Below are positions 9,781 to 21,404 of a stretch of 64,000 nucleotides of DNA, piece by piece. The notes under the pieces were generated by a model, which ran no database searches, was not told where the DNA came from, and was given only the letters and a program-made list of their open reading frames with translations. Source of the stretch: Anopheles merus (taxonomy: Eukaryota; Arthropoda; Insecta; Diptera; Culicidae). A program made the position numbers and the translations under genes. The stretch lies in assembly GCF_017562075.2 (NCBI RefSeq), contig NC_054081.1, positions 20,628,941-20,692,940 of the forward strand, written 5' to 3'. The first letter of the stretch is position 1. The number at the start of each line of letters is the position of its first letter.

Positions 9781-11439
9781 ACTGTGTTTCATTTTAGGAA
9801 GCTGACTCCTTCGGTGATCGAAATATTAATAAACATATTCGTAGATGGGCTACCGTTATTTAACAGCGGGCCAAAACAGCTATGGCCCATATTGGTGAAG
9901 CTTGTAAACGTCCCAGAAGCTCCCATAGTGGTGGTTAGCGTGTTTTGTGGTTCATCCAAACCGGAAAAAGTCCAGGACTACTTGCGCCCACTCGTTGATG
10001 AATTGAATCGCCTACACAATGACGGAATTGTTATCAACAACATCAAAATAAAAATCACCCTCAAAGCTTTCCTGGCAGATTCTCCTGCACGAGCATTCAT
10101 CAAAGGTAAGCAATGTAGAATAATACAGAGCTGAATTAGTTAACAATGTTTATGTGTCTTTTTTCCAGGTGTAACATACTTCAACGGTGCTTGTGGCTGT
10201 ATAAAGTGCAAAATCGTAGGAAAATTTGACAAGAGCGCACGGAAGATGATTTTGAAGGCGTTGCTGAGGAGAGGATCGACGATGATTTTCGCGATGGGAA
10301 CTACCCAATAGGACACCAGAAGCACCATACTCCGTTATTAAACTTAAAATAATTTAATATAGTAGTTCAGATGTCAATTGCAGAGGATTTACACTTGTTT
10401 CATCTAGGGGCATTGAAGAAATTGCTTAAGGGTTATAAAGGAGGTTATAAAGGGGTTTCAGCATGGTCACCAGCAGAGCAGGAAGAGATAAACAAGATTT
10501 TAGCTAGAGTAGAATTGCCAGCAGAGATACATCGAGGTGTTAGGTCTTTAAAATATGTGGATTATTGGAAGGGGACCGAATTCCAGTCTTTTTTAAATCA
10601 TATAAGTATCCCTTTGTTCTTAGGAAGAATCCACGATTCAGCGTATAAACATTTTTAACTTATTTATGTAGCTCATACTTTCCTTTCGCCTTCTTTCTTT
10701 AAACAATATTAGACATACGCTGGTCAATTATTAGAAAAAAAATTTTTAGTCTACAGTTCAATATACACCAAATATAATTTAACTAGCAATGTCAATAACC
10801 TTTTACACGTCACAAAAGACGTTCAAAATTTAGGTCACCTTCCAGAAATTTCAACATATGATTGTGAGAATACGCTGCAGTTTATGAAAAGGCTAGCTAG
10901 ACCAGGACTGAGAATATTAAATCAAATAGCTTGCAGGCTTGCTGAGCTTAGGGAAACACAAGTAGCAATTAGAAAGGAGGAAAAACAGTATCCCATTTTC
11001 AAATGCAGAGGAGAGGAAGTAATTTTATTCGTTAAGGAAGGTTTAATGCTAAGGAAAGGTAATAGGACTGGATGGTTTTTGACGAAGGATAGGGAGATCA
11101 CCAGGTATAGTGCAGCATTAGAAGGATCTGGAAAGGTTTACATAATAGGACATTTGTTAAAGAACAAGAAAGTCAGCTTGAGTACTCCGTGTAGCTCAGA
11201 TATCATATTTAATTATGAAGGTGAAATAGCAGATTAATCAAAAGAATTAGGTAGGGTTCCTATAGATAGTGTGATGTGTAAGCTTGTAGCAATTTCATTA
11301 GATGGAGGAATAGGCTATCATTTCAGTCCATTACTACATACTTTAGCTGAATAGGTTAGATAGGGTTTCATTAAGATAGCCTAAGACGTTTTAATTGTTC
11401 CATGCAAGGCAGCAATGCTTCGACAATTTTCCTTTTTTT

Positions 11440-11560
11440 CTTTTTCAGCTGGCTAGCAAATGCTTTGACACTTTTATGCATCTTTGAACTCCTATCCCAA
11501 CCTCCACGTGGTGCTAGCTGGATTATATTTATTGCAGAATTTGTTACATTTGTAGTAAGT
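11440..11560. repeat. Conserved tail segment of the transposase-like family, copy 1
   Basis: A block starting cagctggctagcaaatgc and ending gtggtgctagctgg recurs at 21405-21510, in both cases about 100 bp after the end of the same transposase-like reading frame. Its two ends are near-complementary (ctggctagca and tgctagctgg), so it could fold. It may be a 3' exon, a 3' UTR or an element terminus. Confidence 0.7.
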
Positions 11561-12750
11561 TCGGAATTCTAATTCTAATTCTAATATTTAATCATTTGAT
11601 AATCGACAATAGATGGCTAACAATGTGATCAGCCAAAAAATAACAATGGGATCAATATTGCTTCTTGAAGACCCCATCCTCCCACGCCGCAAAAAATGTT
11701 GTATATATTCCGGGGATGATACAAAAGTCTGAAAGGCTGAAAAATTATCGAAGCAAACATAGATTCAGTAATTAAAAAAATGCTTTATGGAAGTCAGACG
11801 TCATGCCATGTCAGATCAATTGATAAGTTATGTTGCCCATGAGACAACAGAAAACCTCTATCAGTCACCTTACCTTGACACCTCTGTCAGTCGAATTCTA
11901 AACATGATGACCAAAAAAGTGAACCACCAACTTATAAGCGTGCGCGATCAACGAATGACACCCCGTAGCGTCTTAAATGGACTGCGTACAGAACTTCTGA
12001 CGTCGCATAAGAACATTTCTGCGTATTGATCACCAACATCTTGGCACTATTAGGCAACAATCAAAGCATCGCAGGAGAACCCTGGTTCATTTTTGAGGTT
12101 CCAAAAAAGCTAAAAATGAAGACAGAGGCACAAGTGGCTACATTACTGTGTTGTCTGGGTCGGGAGATCGATGCAACCCGCAAAACAGTGAAATAATATG
12201 GGAAAATTAACACACATATCAGGAAGCATAAATCGCGTCCGTTGACTTCGCAATGGCAAACAATGACGCCAAAACTCAATGCGTTCATATTAGGTGAATT
12301 TCGGTAGAATTTCGACATGACACCCTAGTCCGCAAACTGGTACAACATCCGTCACATGTGTTCCATCGAATTTTTCTGGCCCAACATGATGCAAAAGCTC
12401 TACTCTAACAATTTTGTCGCGAAAACTTAGGATGCCTACAGACATTTCTTCGTCCATAATGGCGAAAATTCCGGATAACTGATGAAAGGCAACTCCCAAA
12501 GTCTTAGATTTATTTGTCCAAGGAAGCTTAAATAATTACCATTCAAATTTTGTACGTGTAAAGAAATAATCTCTTCTATTTTTTTTCACAGCCAGCCGAA
12601 AAAAGGCATGTTTCTTCGAGTTCGAACATACCGAACGATCCGTCATTCCATAATATTTTAATTAAAGTGAAAAGAGTACGATGGTATAAATGTTATTCTA
12701 AAAGATATTCAGTAATTTGTATACGAATGGTTTCTTCACATCTTTCAAAA
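11561..12750. other. Unassigned stretch with weak coding remnants
   Basis: No clear gene. The plus strand has an 80-codon frame at 11787-12029 continued in another frame to about 12200; the minus strand has two 70-85 codon frames. I recognise none of them. The stretch lies between the transposase-like gene and a hAT end, so part may be hAT interior or a degraded env-like frame; neither can be shown. Confidence 0.4.
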
Positions 12751-12831
12751 TCACTCAAAACCTTTCGCGGGCCGGATTGAATGTTGCGGCGGGCCGCATT
12801 TGGCCCGCGGGCCGGACTTTGCCGACCGCTG
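12751..12831 (-). mobile_element. Terminus of a hAT-type DNA transposon
   Basis: Read on the minus strand from 12831, the sequence starts CAGCGGTCGGCAAAGTCCGG and goes on with the gcccgcgggcc palindrome and further ggcccgc motifs, the hallmark end of a widespread hAT group. It cuts the integrase finger of the gypsy-B fragment just after ATNKILKHTKEQ. The adjoining 8 bases, ctctttag (12832-12839), would be the target duplication, but no second end or matching 8-mer is visible to the left, so the element is probably truncated. Confidence 0.65.
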
Positions 12832-14162
12832 CTCTTTAGTATGTTTTAAGATCTTATTAGTTGCGCATGCTTTACAAATTTGTACATATTTGGTGATATC
12901 CGCTTTCATATTTTTCCATTTGAATTTATCCTTTATCTTACTATACAGCTTGAATTGTCCTATATGACCTCCTGATGGTGTTGTGTGGAAATTGGACATT
13001 ATTTTGATCTGTTCTTCTGTATCTTCTGCCAGTCTAGGTGGTGTAAATATGACGATGTGAACGTCTGTTACCATTTTGTTAATTATTTCTTTCATGGTCG
13101 ACAGATGGCGCTTCGAATTGAGTAAAATTCGAATAATCTGTCATTCGATGCAATTGCTAAATTCTTGTGATACTTTCTAGCGATTAGGCATGATTCATGC
13201 AGTACAAACTCTAATGTTTGACTTTGCTTCGCAGAAGTTATGGGTATTTTAAAATTTCCCAGCGCTTTGTAATAATTCTGATTGTATATCACGAGCTCAA
13301 TAAATTCATCTGTTTCGTTAATGTTTGATTTCATTTTCAACATTTTTGTTGTATGTTGACTGTTTCATACATGTTTGTTGGATTATATTCTTCTATAATT
13401 TCTTCCTTTTTCTTTTTGTTTTCTTTGTTTTCTACAACGTTGTTTTTCTTTACCATAGCTCTAGTATTTACCATTAAGATAGTATTTGATATATCTGATT
13501 TATTTTTAGGAATTGATGCTTTAAGCTCATCAGAATCGGTTATAATTCTGAATAAAGCATCTGCTACTACGTTGGTTTTACCTGCTAAAAATTCTATTTT
13601 AAAATCAAATTCTTCTAAATCTAGTCTCATTCTTGTTAGTTTAGATGTTAGGTTTTTCATACCAAAAAGATATACTAATGGTTTGTGATCTGTTTTCACG
13701 GTGAATTTTCTGCCGTAAAGGTATTGAAATAATTGATTGTCCAGTGAATTGCTGTAAGTTCCTTTTCTATGATAGGCTTATTCTTTTCTCCTTGCGTGAA
13801 GCTTTTGCTTGCATACGCGATTGGGTGATCTTTTCCATCTGTGATTTGAGAAAGAACTGCTCCACATGCTACATCTGAAGCATCAGTTTTTAGTATGAAT
13901 TCTTTAGTAAAATCCGGATACTTCAAGACTGTTGGAGACAAAAGGCTTTCTTATAAACTATTAAATGCTTTTTGGCATTCATCTGTCCAAATAAACTTGA
14001 ATTTTTTCTTAATTAGGTTTTTCAAAGGTTGAGCAATTTTTGCAAAATTCTGTACAAATTTATGATAATAATTATAAAATGCAACAAATCTTCGCGTCTG
14101 CATTTTTACGTATGGGAAAGTTTCTGATTGTTTCAAGCTTAGAATCGTCTGGGTATATACCC
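12832..14162 (-). pseudogene. Ty3/gypsy-B pol fragment (RT end, RNase H, integrase finger)
   Basis: On the minus strand from right to left: RT C-terminus (RRFVAFYNYYHKFVQNFAKI), RNase H (FILKTDASDVACGAVLSQ, PIIEKELTAIHW, MKTDHKPLVYL), a linker of about 200 residues and an integrase HHCC finger (HTTPSGGHIG, CKACATNK). Several frame changes break it. It resembles the 17.6/297 type of gypsy element. It is cut on the right by the BEL-2 LTR (14163) and on the left by the hAT end (12831). Confidence 0.85.
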
Positions 14163-14476
14163 TGTCGCTGACGACAATTTAAGCTTAAAAACGAAGCATT
14201 GCGAGGTCAATAAATGCTGACTAGCTACGTTATGCAACGCGCCAGCGATGCGCGCTGTTTTAACGATTAAATGGAAAATAGGCTAAGAAGAATAGACTAA
14301 GAAGAATATGCTGATCGACGACAGTCAGCTATTTTAGAGTATAAAATCAATTGAACAAATTAATGAAGCCATTATTTGCCAAGAGCCAGTTGGTGCGTTT
14401 ATTATTGTGCTTAAGTCGGCGTGTACTGTGCCTGTCTTAAGCTGCTGCTCCGAAAGACACTTTCGTGTCCGCGACA
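14163..14476 (+). repeat. LTR of BEL-2
   Basis: A 314-bp segment starting TGTCGC and ending GCGACA, a perfect 6-bp inverted end pair, followed after two bases by the same primer-binding site as BEL-1. It abuts the gypsy-B coding sequence. No partner LTR is in the window. Confidence 0.8.
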
Positions 14477-14478
14477 AA

Positions 14479-14495
14479 TGGTGGCTCCAGAGAGG
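14479..14495 (+). promoter_or_regulatory. Probable primer-binding site of BEL-2
   Basis: TGGTGGCTCCAGAGAGG, identical to BEL-1 at 3763. The following leader (14496-15372) carries no gene; frames on both strands there are short and unrecognised. Confidence 0.75.
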
Positions 14496-15372
14496 ACGCA
14501 TCAATCAACGGCTCGGCAAGTAGTCAAATAAATCGGGAAATAAAAACCCGAAGTAGTAACAAGCCCGTAGAGGCGTGAATAGACCCCACAGCAACCCAAG
14601 CAGGGTTTGTTATAGTGAAACAACGGCGACGGACGACGATCCGGCGTAGCCGATCTACGACAGCCAGCCCAGGAATAAGGGTCAGGCACCAGTTGCCGAC
14701 GAAGCAAAACTCGACAAGCGCCTCGGCGGTGAGTGAATGCAAAAGAACGATAAGTGAAACGACACAACAGTGAATAGAACGCGGTCATTACCGCTAGTGA
14801 AGTGACGCAATCGAAAGTGAACTCGATACTGCCAACGTATAAGGCAAATGCTGAACCAGTGAAAAGGTGACGAATGCGTGCACGACGCGAGCTTCGAAAA
14901 GTGCATCCGTTCTCGCAACGCAACATGAAACCGTCAGTTTAGCGCCAGTTGGAAACACAGTTATCGTAAAACGCGTGCGTCGCAAGTATCGGACGTTAAC
15001 TCCGACGAAACGTGATTATAAAAATCTGCATAGCGAAACACGTGTATCGCGAGTTAAATATTGCATAAGGCATCCGACGCAGTGCAACGTAGGAAGAGCA
15101 AATTTATGAAATTAATTATGACGAGTGTACCCATCGTGTGTATGACCGTCGTGTGTATGACCGCCGACCCACCGCTAAGAAAACATCGTTCCGGTTGAGG
15201 CAACCATCGTTCTCGGTTTGAGGGCAACCGGCACGTATTACAGAAGACGTCGAATTTATCCTGAGAAGACCAACAAGCAGCAGTGAAGACATCACTCCCG
15301 ATCCAGCCGTCCCTGACCAGCCGAATAGGAGTTGACCCTGCTGAAGCGGATCTGAACCACGGTGAGTTCAAG

Positions 15373-16454
15373 ATGGAATATGATTTTAAAAAGAATCCAA
15401 ATGGGCACTGCAAATTGTGCAAGAACCCAGATGAGATAGGGAAATTGATAACTTGTATTGATTGCGACAGGTGGTTTCACTTGTCATGCTTAGATATAAA
15501 ATCACCTATTAAAGATTTCCTATTCAAAAAATGTAAAGATAGGGAAGTTGAACGGCAGGAATATAGGTCAGCACTAAGGCAAACGCAAAAACTGCTGAAA
15601 GAAAAAATGAAAAATGAAGAAGAAAAAGAAAAAGAACGAATAGAAGCAGAGCTAAAACGGCTACAAGAAGAGTTACAAAACAAAAAATCAGAAGATGTCA
15701 ATGAAAAACCAATGACAAGTTCAGACGTAAAACTGTTAACTCAGAGTTTAGACAAAATGGTTCAACCGTTGTGTTCTAAGGACTCGAAAATAACACTTTC
15801 GAAGCTTCCAGATTTCGATGGAAGCTTTAAATGCTGGCCTCAATTTAAACAAGCCTACGAAGAAACTTCCCGAGCTTGTAAGTTTTCAAATTTAGAAAAC
15901 ATGAATAGGCTGCAAAAGCATCTGAAAGGCGAAGCACTTCGTGCGGTTAGCGGGTTAATGCTTAACCCAGAAAACGTTTCGCTTGTATTAAACAGGCTCG
16001 ACAAAATGTTTGGGAATCCTGAAAGCTTTTACAAGTCTTTACTGTTAGAATTACTAGTAGTAAAGCACATAACGACAGATAATCCCTCAGCATTTTTAGA
16101 ATTTTCCAACGCTTTGAGCAATCTCATTGACAACATGGTGTTATTGAAGCAAGAATGACCAGAGGTTGCTAAACGATTTGACATCAAGGGTTTCAACCGA
16201 ACTTTGGAACGAATGGTTGAAACACACGCTATGTAGGAAAGAAGATAACAAGAATCTTACGCTACAAGACCTAGCAGAATGGCTGAAACCTTCTGAAGAA
16301 CTGGCCATTATGCTGGCCGCGAACGAAGGAGTAGCCAAACAAGAAAGGTCGAACCGTCAAAACATACAGTACCGTCATAAAGGGCCAGAAAAGGAAACAA
16401 TATGTCTAATTTGTGGATTTCTTCATGAAACCACTCGTTGCCGACAATTGAATT
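15373..16454 (+). pseudogene. BEL-2 Gag with N-terminal PHD-like finger
   Basis: Starts at the ATG of MEYDFKKNPNGHCKLC, equivalent to the start of BEL-1 Gag. The PHD-like finger (CKLC, CIDCDRWFHLSC, FKKC) has Phe-Lys where BEL-1 has Cys-Ser before the last pair, so one ligand may be lost. A coiled coil and Gag core follow (LPDFDGSFKCWPQFK, LDKMFGNPESFYKSLL). A frameshift near 16155 moves the rest to another frame (16166-16456), including the first zinc knuckle CLICGFLHETTRC, after which the sequence jumps to RNase H. Confidence 0.85.
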
Positions 16455-19400
16455 GAATTCAATTCGAAACAACGTAAAGATCAGGGAGCTCCATATTTTC
16501 GTAGACGCGTAAGAAAAGGCCTTTGCTGCAGCTACGTATCTTAGGACAGTCCACGACTTAGGCATCGACATAAGTATCGTGGTCGCAAAATCAAAAGTCG
16601 CTCCTACCAAACCACTGATGATCCCTAGGCTTGAATTGCAAGAGGCAGTGCTAGGCACTCGCCTAAACGAAGCAATCAAGAGGGAATTGCGGTTGAAGGT
16701 TCAAACGGAATTCTTTTGGACCGATTCAAAAACAGTTCTAGCTTGGCTTTAGTCAGAGCCTAGAGCATATAATCAGTTCGTAGCCCTGAGAATCGGAGAA
16801 ATTTTGGAGTTTAACTCTCCGAAGCAGTGGAACTGGGTAGCATCTGCAGAAAACCCTGCTGACGAAGCTACAAAAACTTGTAAGAAAAAGCCAATATGGT
16901 TAAATGGTCCTGACTTTCTCAAAAATGTAGAAATAAAAACACTAACACCAAACATTCCGGACACATTTGAAGACCGGAAAAGGGTAAACACTTCGAGAAC
17001 AGTGGAAAGAATAGATTATGACGCCATTTCCGTCGAATGGTGTTCCAACTGGCACCGATGTTCCAAACGATCGGTAGCGTACGCACTAAAGTAGGGGAAG
17101 GTAGGTAAAGACGGACACGTTCAGGGAAATGGTAAAAATTTAAGGAGATATAGGTGCAACGACCATGAAAATGTGTATACATTATCTTACACTCATGCTT
17201 TATCAGAAAATGTGTTGAATCTTTTAAGTTTCCATCCATTTTTGCATTTTTTTTTCATGAATGAAAAACATGATTTTTTTTAGTGCAGTTTTAAAATGTT
17301 CGGGTAAGACGGACACCTGTTATGGGAAAGATGGACACCATGAAGGCTAAGATGGACACCTTTAGAAAACGTTTGACATTGAAGAGTTTTACAGTATTTT
17401 AACAAATTCTATCGCTTTCCACGTCCTGGTACGTTTATAAACCAATTCTTGGCCAATTGCAATGACGATTCATTCAGCCGCGAATTTAGGAATTGTAAGC
17501 ACCGCTTCTAATAGAACAAAGAATGCAGAATCTAAGGCATCTTTTTAATATCGGGCACAGTGGACGTTGCAGCAGCTTACAGAACAACAATCTAAAACTT
17601 CGCTTTACGAAATTTTTCCGCGGAAAGTCCACGACCACAACTTATTTGAAAGACTTGTTAATAGGTCCAGCCATTGAAGATTGAACTTTTTGATATCTGT
17701 AAACCCATAGAATCTCTCAGTTATTCCTGAACAATTTGATATCAGTATTTTATCTTTTTATTTTATTAAAGTTGTCCAAGCTGTGACAAAATATTGGATT
17801 TCGTGAAGAACCTCATCAGCGTTGAGCGAGTAATAGCATAACGAATGGCTGCTATTTTGACCGGTGTTTCATTTCTCGCTTATTTATTACTTTTTCTAGT
17901 TGCGTGATGGTTTATATCTTCAAATTATCCTGATTTAAGGTGTTTGAAGAAATATGTTCATCACCAATTGATATAAGAAGTAAAATAATTCAACAAATTC
18001 GGTGTCCATCTTTCCCTGTGACAAAGTGTCCGTCTTTCCCGCTTTTGTGTCAGGATGTTTAAACCAGCAGAAAACAAGATGTTTTAATTCTTTCAATCTC
18101 ATTCTTTCGCCAGTTTTTTGCTTAACAATCATGACAAATTGATCATGTTATAAAACTTCCTAAAATATAAACTATGTAAGTTACAGAGCTAAAAACTCGC
18201 AGTAATCAAATTAGATCCACAAAGGTGCGCACGATTGAAAATTTGTTTTGTTCGTGAATTTAACCAATTTCGCATTTATTACACGCAAAATGTTCTCAAA
18301 TGTGTTGTTTTACCTTCAGTTTGGATTCTACATTGTTGAATTACTCGAAAATTACCTTTTTCTGTATTTATGGGAAGTGTCCATCTTACCTGCAGTGTCC
18401 GTCTTTACCTACCTTCCTCTACTTGGATTGGTTAAAAACTAAGGCTAAATCCCTGTCATTTTCGATAGCAATCGATAAAGCTACCCTTGACCTAGCTGAG
18501 CGCCACTTAATAAAAAAGGCTCAATGGGAAAGCTTTCAAACGGAGATGGTACAACTTTCATTGAAGAACCGATTAAAGGCAGCAGTAAAGTTAGGTGTAT
18601 GTGCCCTATGTTGGACCAAGATGGAATCATGCTTTCTAGAGGAGGACTTGAACACGTTAAATTTCTTCAATTTAACGCACGTAGCCCTATTGTCCTACCA
18701 AAAGGGCATCACATTACAAACCTTATCCTACAACATTACCATGAAAGGTACTATCACCAGAAGAGCGAATCAGTGATGGCTGCAGTTCGTCAAAAATTCT
18801 GGGTGATAGATCTCAAGAGCAGTCTTAAGCACGTAATAAACAAATGTCAATACTGCAAAAACGCACGAGCTAAACCAATCCCACCAATAATGGCACCACT
18901 GCCAACATGTAGAACAGCAGTGTTTAAAAAACCATTTACGCATTGTGGAGTAGATTACTTCGGCCCCCTATTCGTTACGATAGGCAGACGGTCAGCAAAA
19001 AGGTGGGGTATTATATTTACGTGTTTAACCACAAGAGCAATCCATATAGAAATAGCCATTGATCTAACGGCAAGCACCTTTATTGTTTGCTTAAAAAATA
19101 TGCAATACAGAAGAGGAAAGGTATCTTTCCTATACAGCGATAATGGGACCAACTTTGTCGGAGCCGACAATGAGATGAAACAAATAAGATATCGATGTGC
19201 CTCAGAAGGCATAGAATGGATCTTCAACCCACCAGGCGCCCCTCATTTTGAAGGTGCGTGGGAGCGAATGGTTGGAGAAATCAAGAGTCTTCTTCCCATG
19301 GCTGAGAGTTATAAATAACACGTTCTCAGATCAATACTAACTGTTATAGAGTTCCTAACAAATAATCGACCATTGACTCACTTAACACTAGAACAAGAAA

Positions 19401-19640
19401 ATGACGAGCCCCTAACTCCAGCTCATTTCTTGCTAGGTTGTTCCGGCGAGGCAGAGCCGAATATTTCAGATATCACCAAAACAGTATTGGTACGGTTCGA
19501 TAGGAAAAGGGCCCAGGCAATCACACAACAATATAGGCGACGGTGGATAGCTGAGTAACTCCCAAAGCTTTCTAAACGAGAAAAGTGGACTCAACCGGCC
19601 AAACCATTACAAATAGGCGATATTGTCACGTTTCCCGATG
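16455..19640 (+). pseudogene. BEL-2 RNase H and integrase remnant
   Basis: RNase H resumes right after the gag knuckle: LHIFVDA, a stop, PLMIPRLELQEAVLG, FFWTDSKTVLAWL, a stop, NPADEATKT. The frame runs to AYALK at 17091, where a TA-flanked transposon interrupts; beyond it the frame continues as YLDWLKTKAK (18421 on). A shift near 18545 leads into integrase (18524-19318) with HITNLILQHYHERY, the zinc pair CQYCKNARAKPI, and catalytic residues in HCGVDYFGPL, YSDNGTNFVG and HFEGAWERMVG. After a stop at 19316-19318 a C-terminal domain is traceable to about 19640 (PLTPAHFLLG, QIGDIVTFPDE) across more shifts. Confidence 0.88.
17094..18419. mobile_element. Non-autonomous TA-target DNA transposon in BEL-2
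   Basis: A 1326-bp insertion flanked by TA (17092-17093 and 18420-18421). The terminal inverted repeats share GGAAGGTAGGTAAAGACGGA with one mismatch in 25. Removing the insertion and one TA restores an open frame across the junction. The left part has four copies of an aaGAyGGACAC motif (17107, 17305, 17326, 17347) and the right part has the same motif inverted (18001, 18025, 18377, 18395), looking like subterminal transposase sites. No long frame is present. The TA target suggests the Tc1/mariner/pogo group. Confidence 0.88.
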
Positions 19641-19659
19641 AACGAAGGAAAGGAAAATC

Positions 19660-20905
19660 CTTTCCGATATTTGCAACACTTTCGCCAATCGTTTTGCTGA
19701 TGCATTCACCCTTCCTGTTCACAATCCTAACACACTAGCTGAGGCCACTCGCAATACTCCATCGGATGCTATCGACTTTATTTTACCCACAATTGACGAA
19801 GCACTAGTTGCACGCACACTCAGCGATATAAAACCCTCTACATAATCTGGACCTGATAATATTCTCGCATACATTTTGAAGCACTGCCGTCAATCACTCG
19901 CTCCCATTCTTGCCAAAATATTTTATGATTCCCTTATGCGTGGCACGTATCCTGCGTCCTGGAAACACGCGCGAATGGTTCCTATCCATAAGAAAGGCAG
20001 TCGACTTCATGCTAGCAATTATCGTGGCATTCTTTCCCTATGCGCTTGTGCAAAGGTGTTTGAGCTCATTCTATACAATCCGCTACTCACAGCAGTTCAA
20101 AACTATATGAGCCCTAGTCAGCATGGATTTCTCCCAAGGAGATCTTCCACCACAAATCTTGCTGAATTTGTTGGTTTCTGCTTCGACAACATGGATCGTG
20201 GTACTCAAGTTGATGCAGTATATATCTTCAGGGCTGCGTTCGATAGTATCTCTCATGATATTCTACTCTCGAAGCTAAAAAAAACTCGGTTTCCTCGACT
20301 GGCACATCACCGGGCTGCGTTCATATTTAACTGGTCGTTCGTACAACATAAGCATACGATCTCATCGTTCTCACTCCTTCACCAGCTCCTCCGGTGTGCC
20401 TCAAGGGAGCTCACTATATAAATGATCTATCTTATGTATTACCGCCAGGCCAACACCTAATGTACGCCGACGACGTAAAAATATTCGCTCCAGTTAGAAA
20501 CGACAGTGACTGTGTACGCCTTCAAATGATCCTTGAGAATCTGGACAGCTGGTGCAGCAGAAACGCCCTCCCTGATGAATGCCAGTGTATATCATTCATC
20601 AGAGCCCGTCACCCTATCACGTTTATATACACTATGCTCAACACGGCTGTGGCTCGCACGACATGTATCCGTGATCTGGGGGTGCTACTCGATCAGAAGA
20701 TGTCATTTCGCCCTCACATTGATAGCGTTGTTGCGAAGGGAAATCAGCTACTTGGTCTAATTACGCGGACCTGTAGCGAGTTTACCGATCCCTTGTGCGT
20801 CAAGTCGATCTTCTGTGCCATCGTAAGGTCGTGCCTGGGGTACTGCTGTCCCATCTGGTGCCCGCTTGGCGTTGGTGACATCAATCGCCTCGAAGCCAAG
20901 TCGTA
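19660..20905 (+). pseudogene. CR1-type non-LTR retrotransposon fragment A (reverse transcriptase)
   Basis: Starts in the endonuclease-RT linker (CNTFANRFADAF) and covers RT fingers and palm: IPKGSR-like box HKKGSRLHASNYRGI, QHGFLPRRSSTTNL, a damaged AAFDSISH box, a short deletion at the GVPQGS box near 20410, and the catalytic LMYADDVKIFAPV. It stops at INRLEA. At least two shifts and a stop (about 19843) break it. Both ends are truncated: BEL-2 lies to the left and the transposase-like fragment to the right. Confidence 0.85.
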
Positions 20906-20910
20906 GGTAG

Positions 20911-21322
20911 GATAGGCGAACTTAGTAGAATTGAAACAAGTACACAGAAAACAAAATTAACTTATCCATATATAAAATTTAGACAGGAAGAGGCAATTTT
21001 ACACGTGAGGTCACGTTTTGTTTTAAGACAGAGAAATAGAAACGCATGGTTTTTAACATGAAATAATGAAATAGTTCTTTACATCAGGGCAACCGAATTA
21101 TCAGGAACGTTCGTTATTGAGGGGCACCAGATTTTAAGGAAAAGGGCAGCTTTCACGTATCCATGTAGTTCAGAAGTAATATTAAATTACACAGCTAGCG
21201 TAGACGATTTATCATCTGAAATAGTTAGGATAAATGTTAGGGATGTTAAATGTAAGTTTGTAGCGATATCGTTAGATGGAGGAGTATCTTTCATTTTAGT
21301 CCTTTAACGCACACGTTTCAAG
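20911..21322 (+). pseudogene. Second fragment of the transposase-like family
   Basis: One frame reads through RNRNAWFLT, a stop, then YPCSSEVILNYTA and VKCKFVAISLDGGV, aligning block by block with the end of the gene at 2790-11354 (GNRTGWFLT, TPCSSDIIFNYEG, VMCKLVAISLDGG). The N-terminal exons are absent. It is more decayed than the first copy. Confidence 0.75.
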
Positions 21323-21404
21323 AGTAGCTAGCTAGTTAGATAGTGGAATAGAAATAGGCAAATAGGAGCTTTTTTTAATATTTAAAATTTTGTATGTATT
21401 GTTT

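Larger units (their letters stand above)
2790..11354 (+). pseudogene. Transposase-like multicopy insect gene, interrupted by a BEL element
   Basis: I recognise an insect family of uncharacterised transposase-related proteins, many per genome. Exon 1 (2790-3210, acceptor tttcag) has an acidic region then a helical WALSHKIPHLVLNDLL segment. Exon 2 (9798-10105) has the FVDGLPLFNSGPKQLWPIL block and DSPARAFIKG. A 63-bp intron (10106-10168) precedes exon 3 with a zinc-like YFNGACGCIKC. Later blocks are IAEDLHLFHLG (10371 on), EIHRGVRSLKYVDYWKGTEF, a frame opening near 10712, and WFLTKDREI (about 11070), ending with PLLHTLAE at 11354. Damage: frameshift near 10240, stops near 10350 and 11235. Intron 1 (3211-9797) is only 83 bp once the BEL insertion is removed, and the joined codons read CFRKLTPS. 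Whether the family is domesticated or still mobile cannot be told here. Confidence 0.75.
14163..19645 (+). mobile_element. BEL/Pao retrotransposon BEL-2, internally deleted, 3' end missing
   Basis: A second BEL element, related to BEL-1 in gag and primer-binding site but with a different LTR. It has one LTR (14163-14476), leader, gag, a deletion joining gag directly to RNase H near 16455 (protease and RT lost), a DNA transposon inserted at 17092, and integrase to about 19640. There is no 3' LTR; a CR1-type fragment begins at about 19660. Confidence 0.88.

Noticed and set aside
11787..12200. An envelope-like ORF
   Set aside because: The resemblance is too faint and the frame is broken; left as unassigned sequence.
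13353..13688. A 111-codon plus-strand hydrophobic frame as a membrane protein
   Set aside because: Antisense of the AT-rich gypsy-B linker region.
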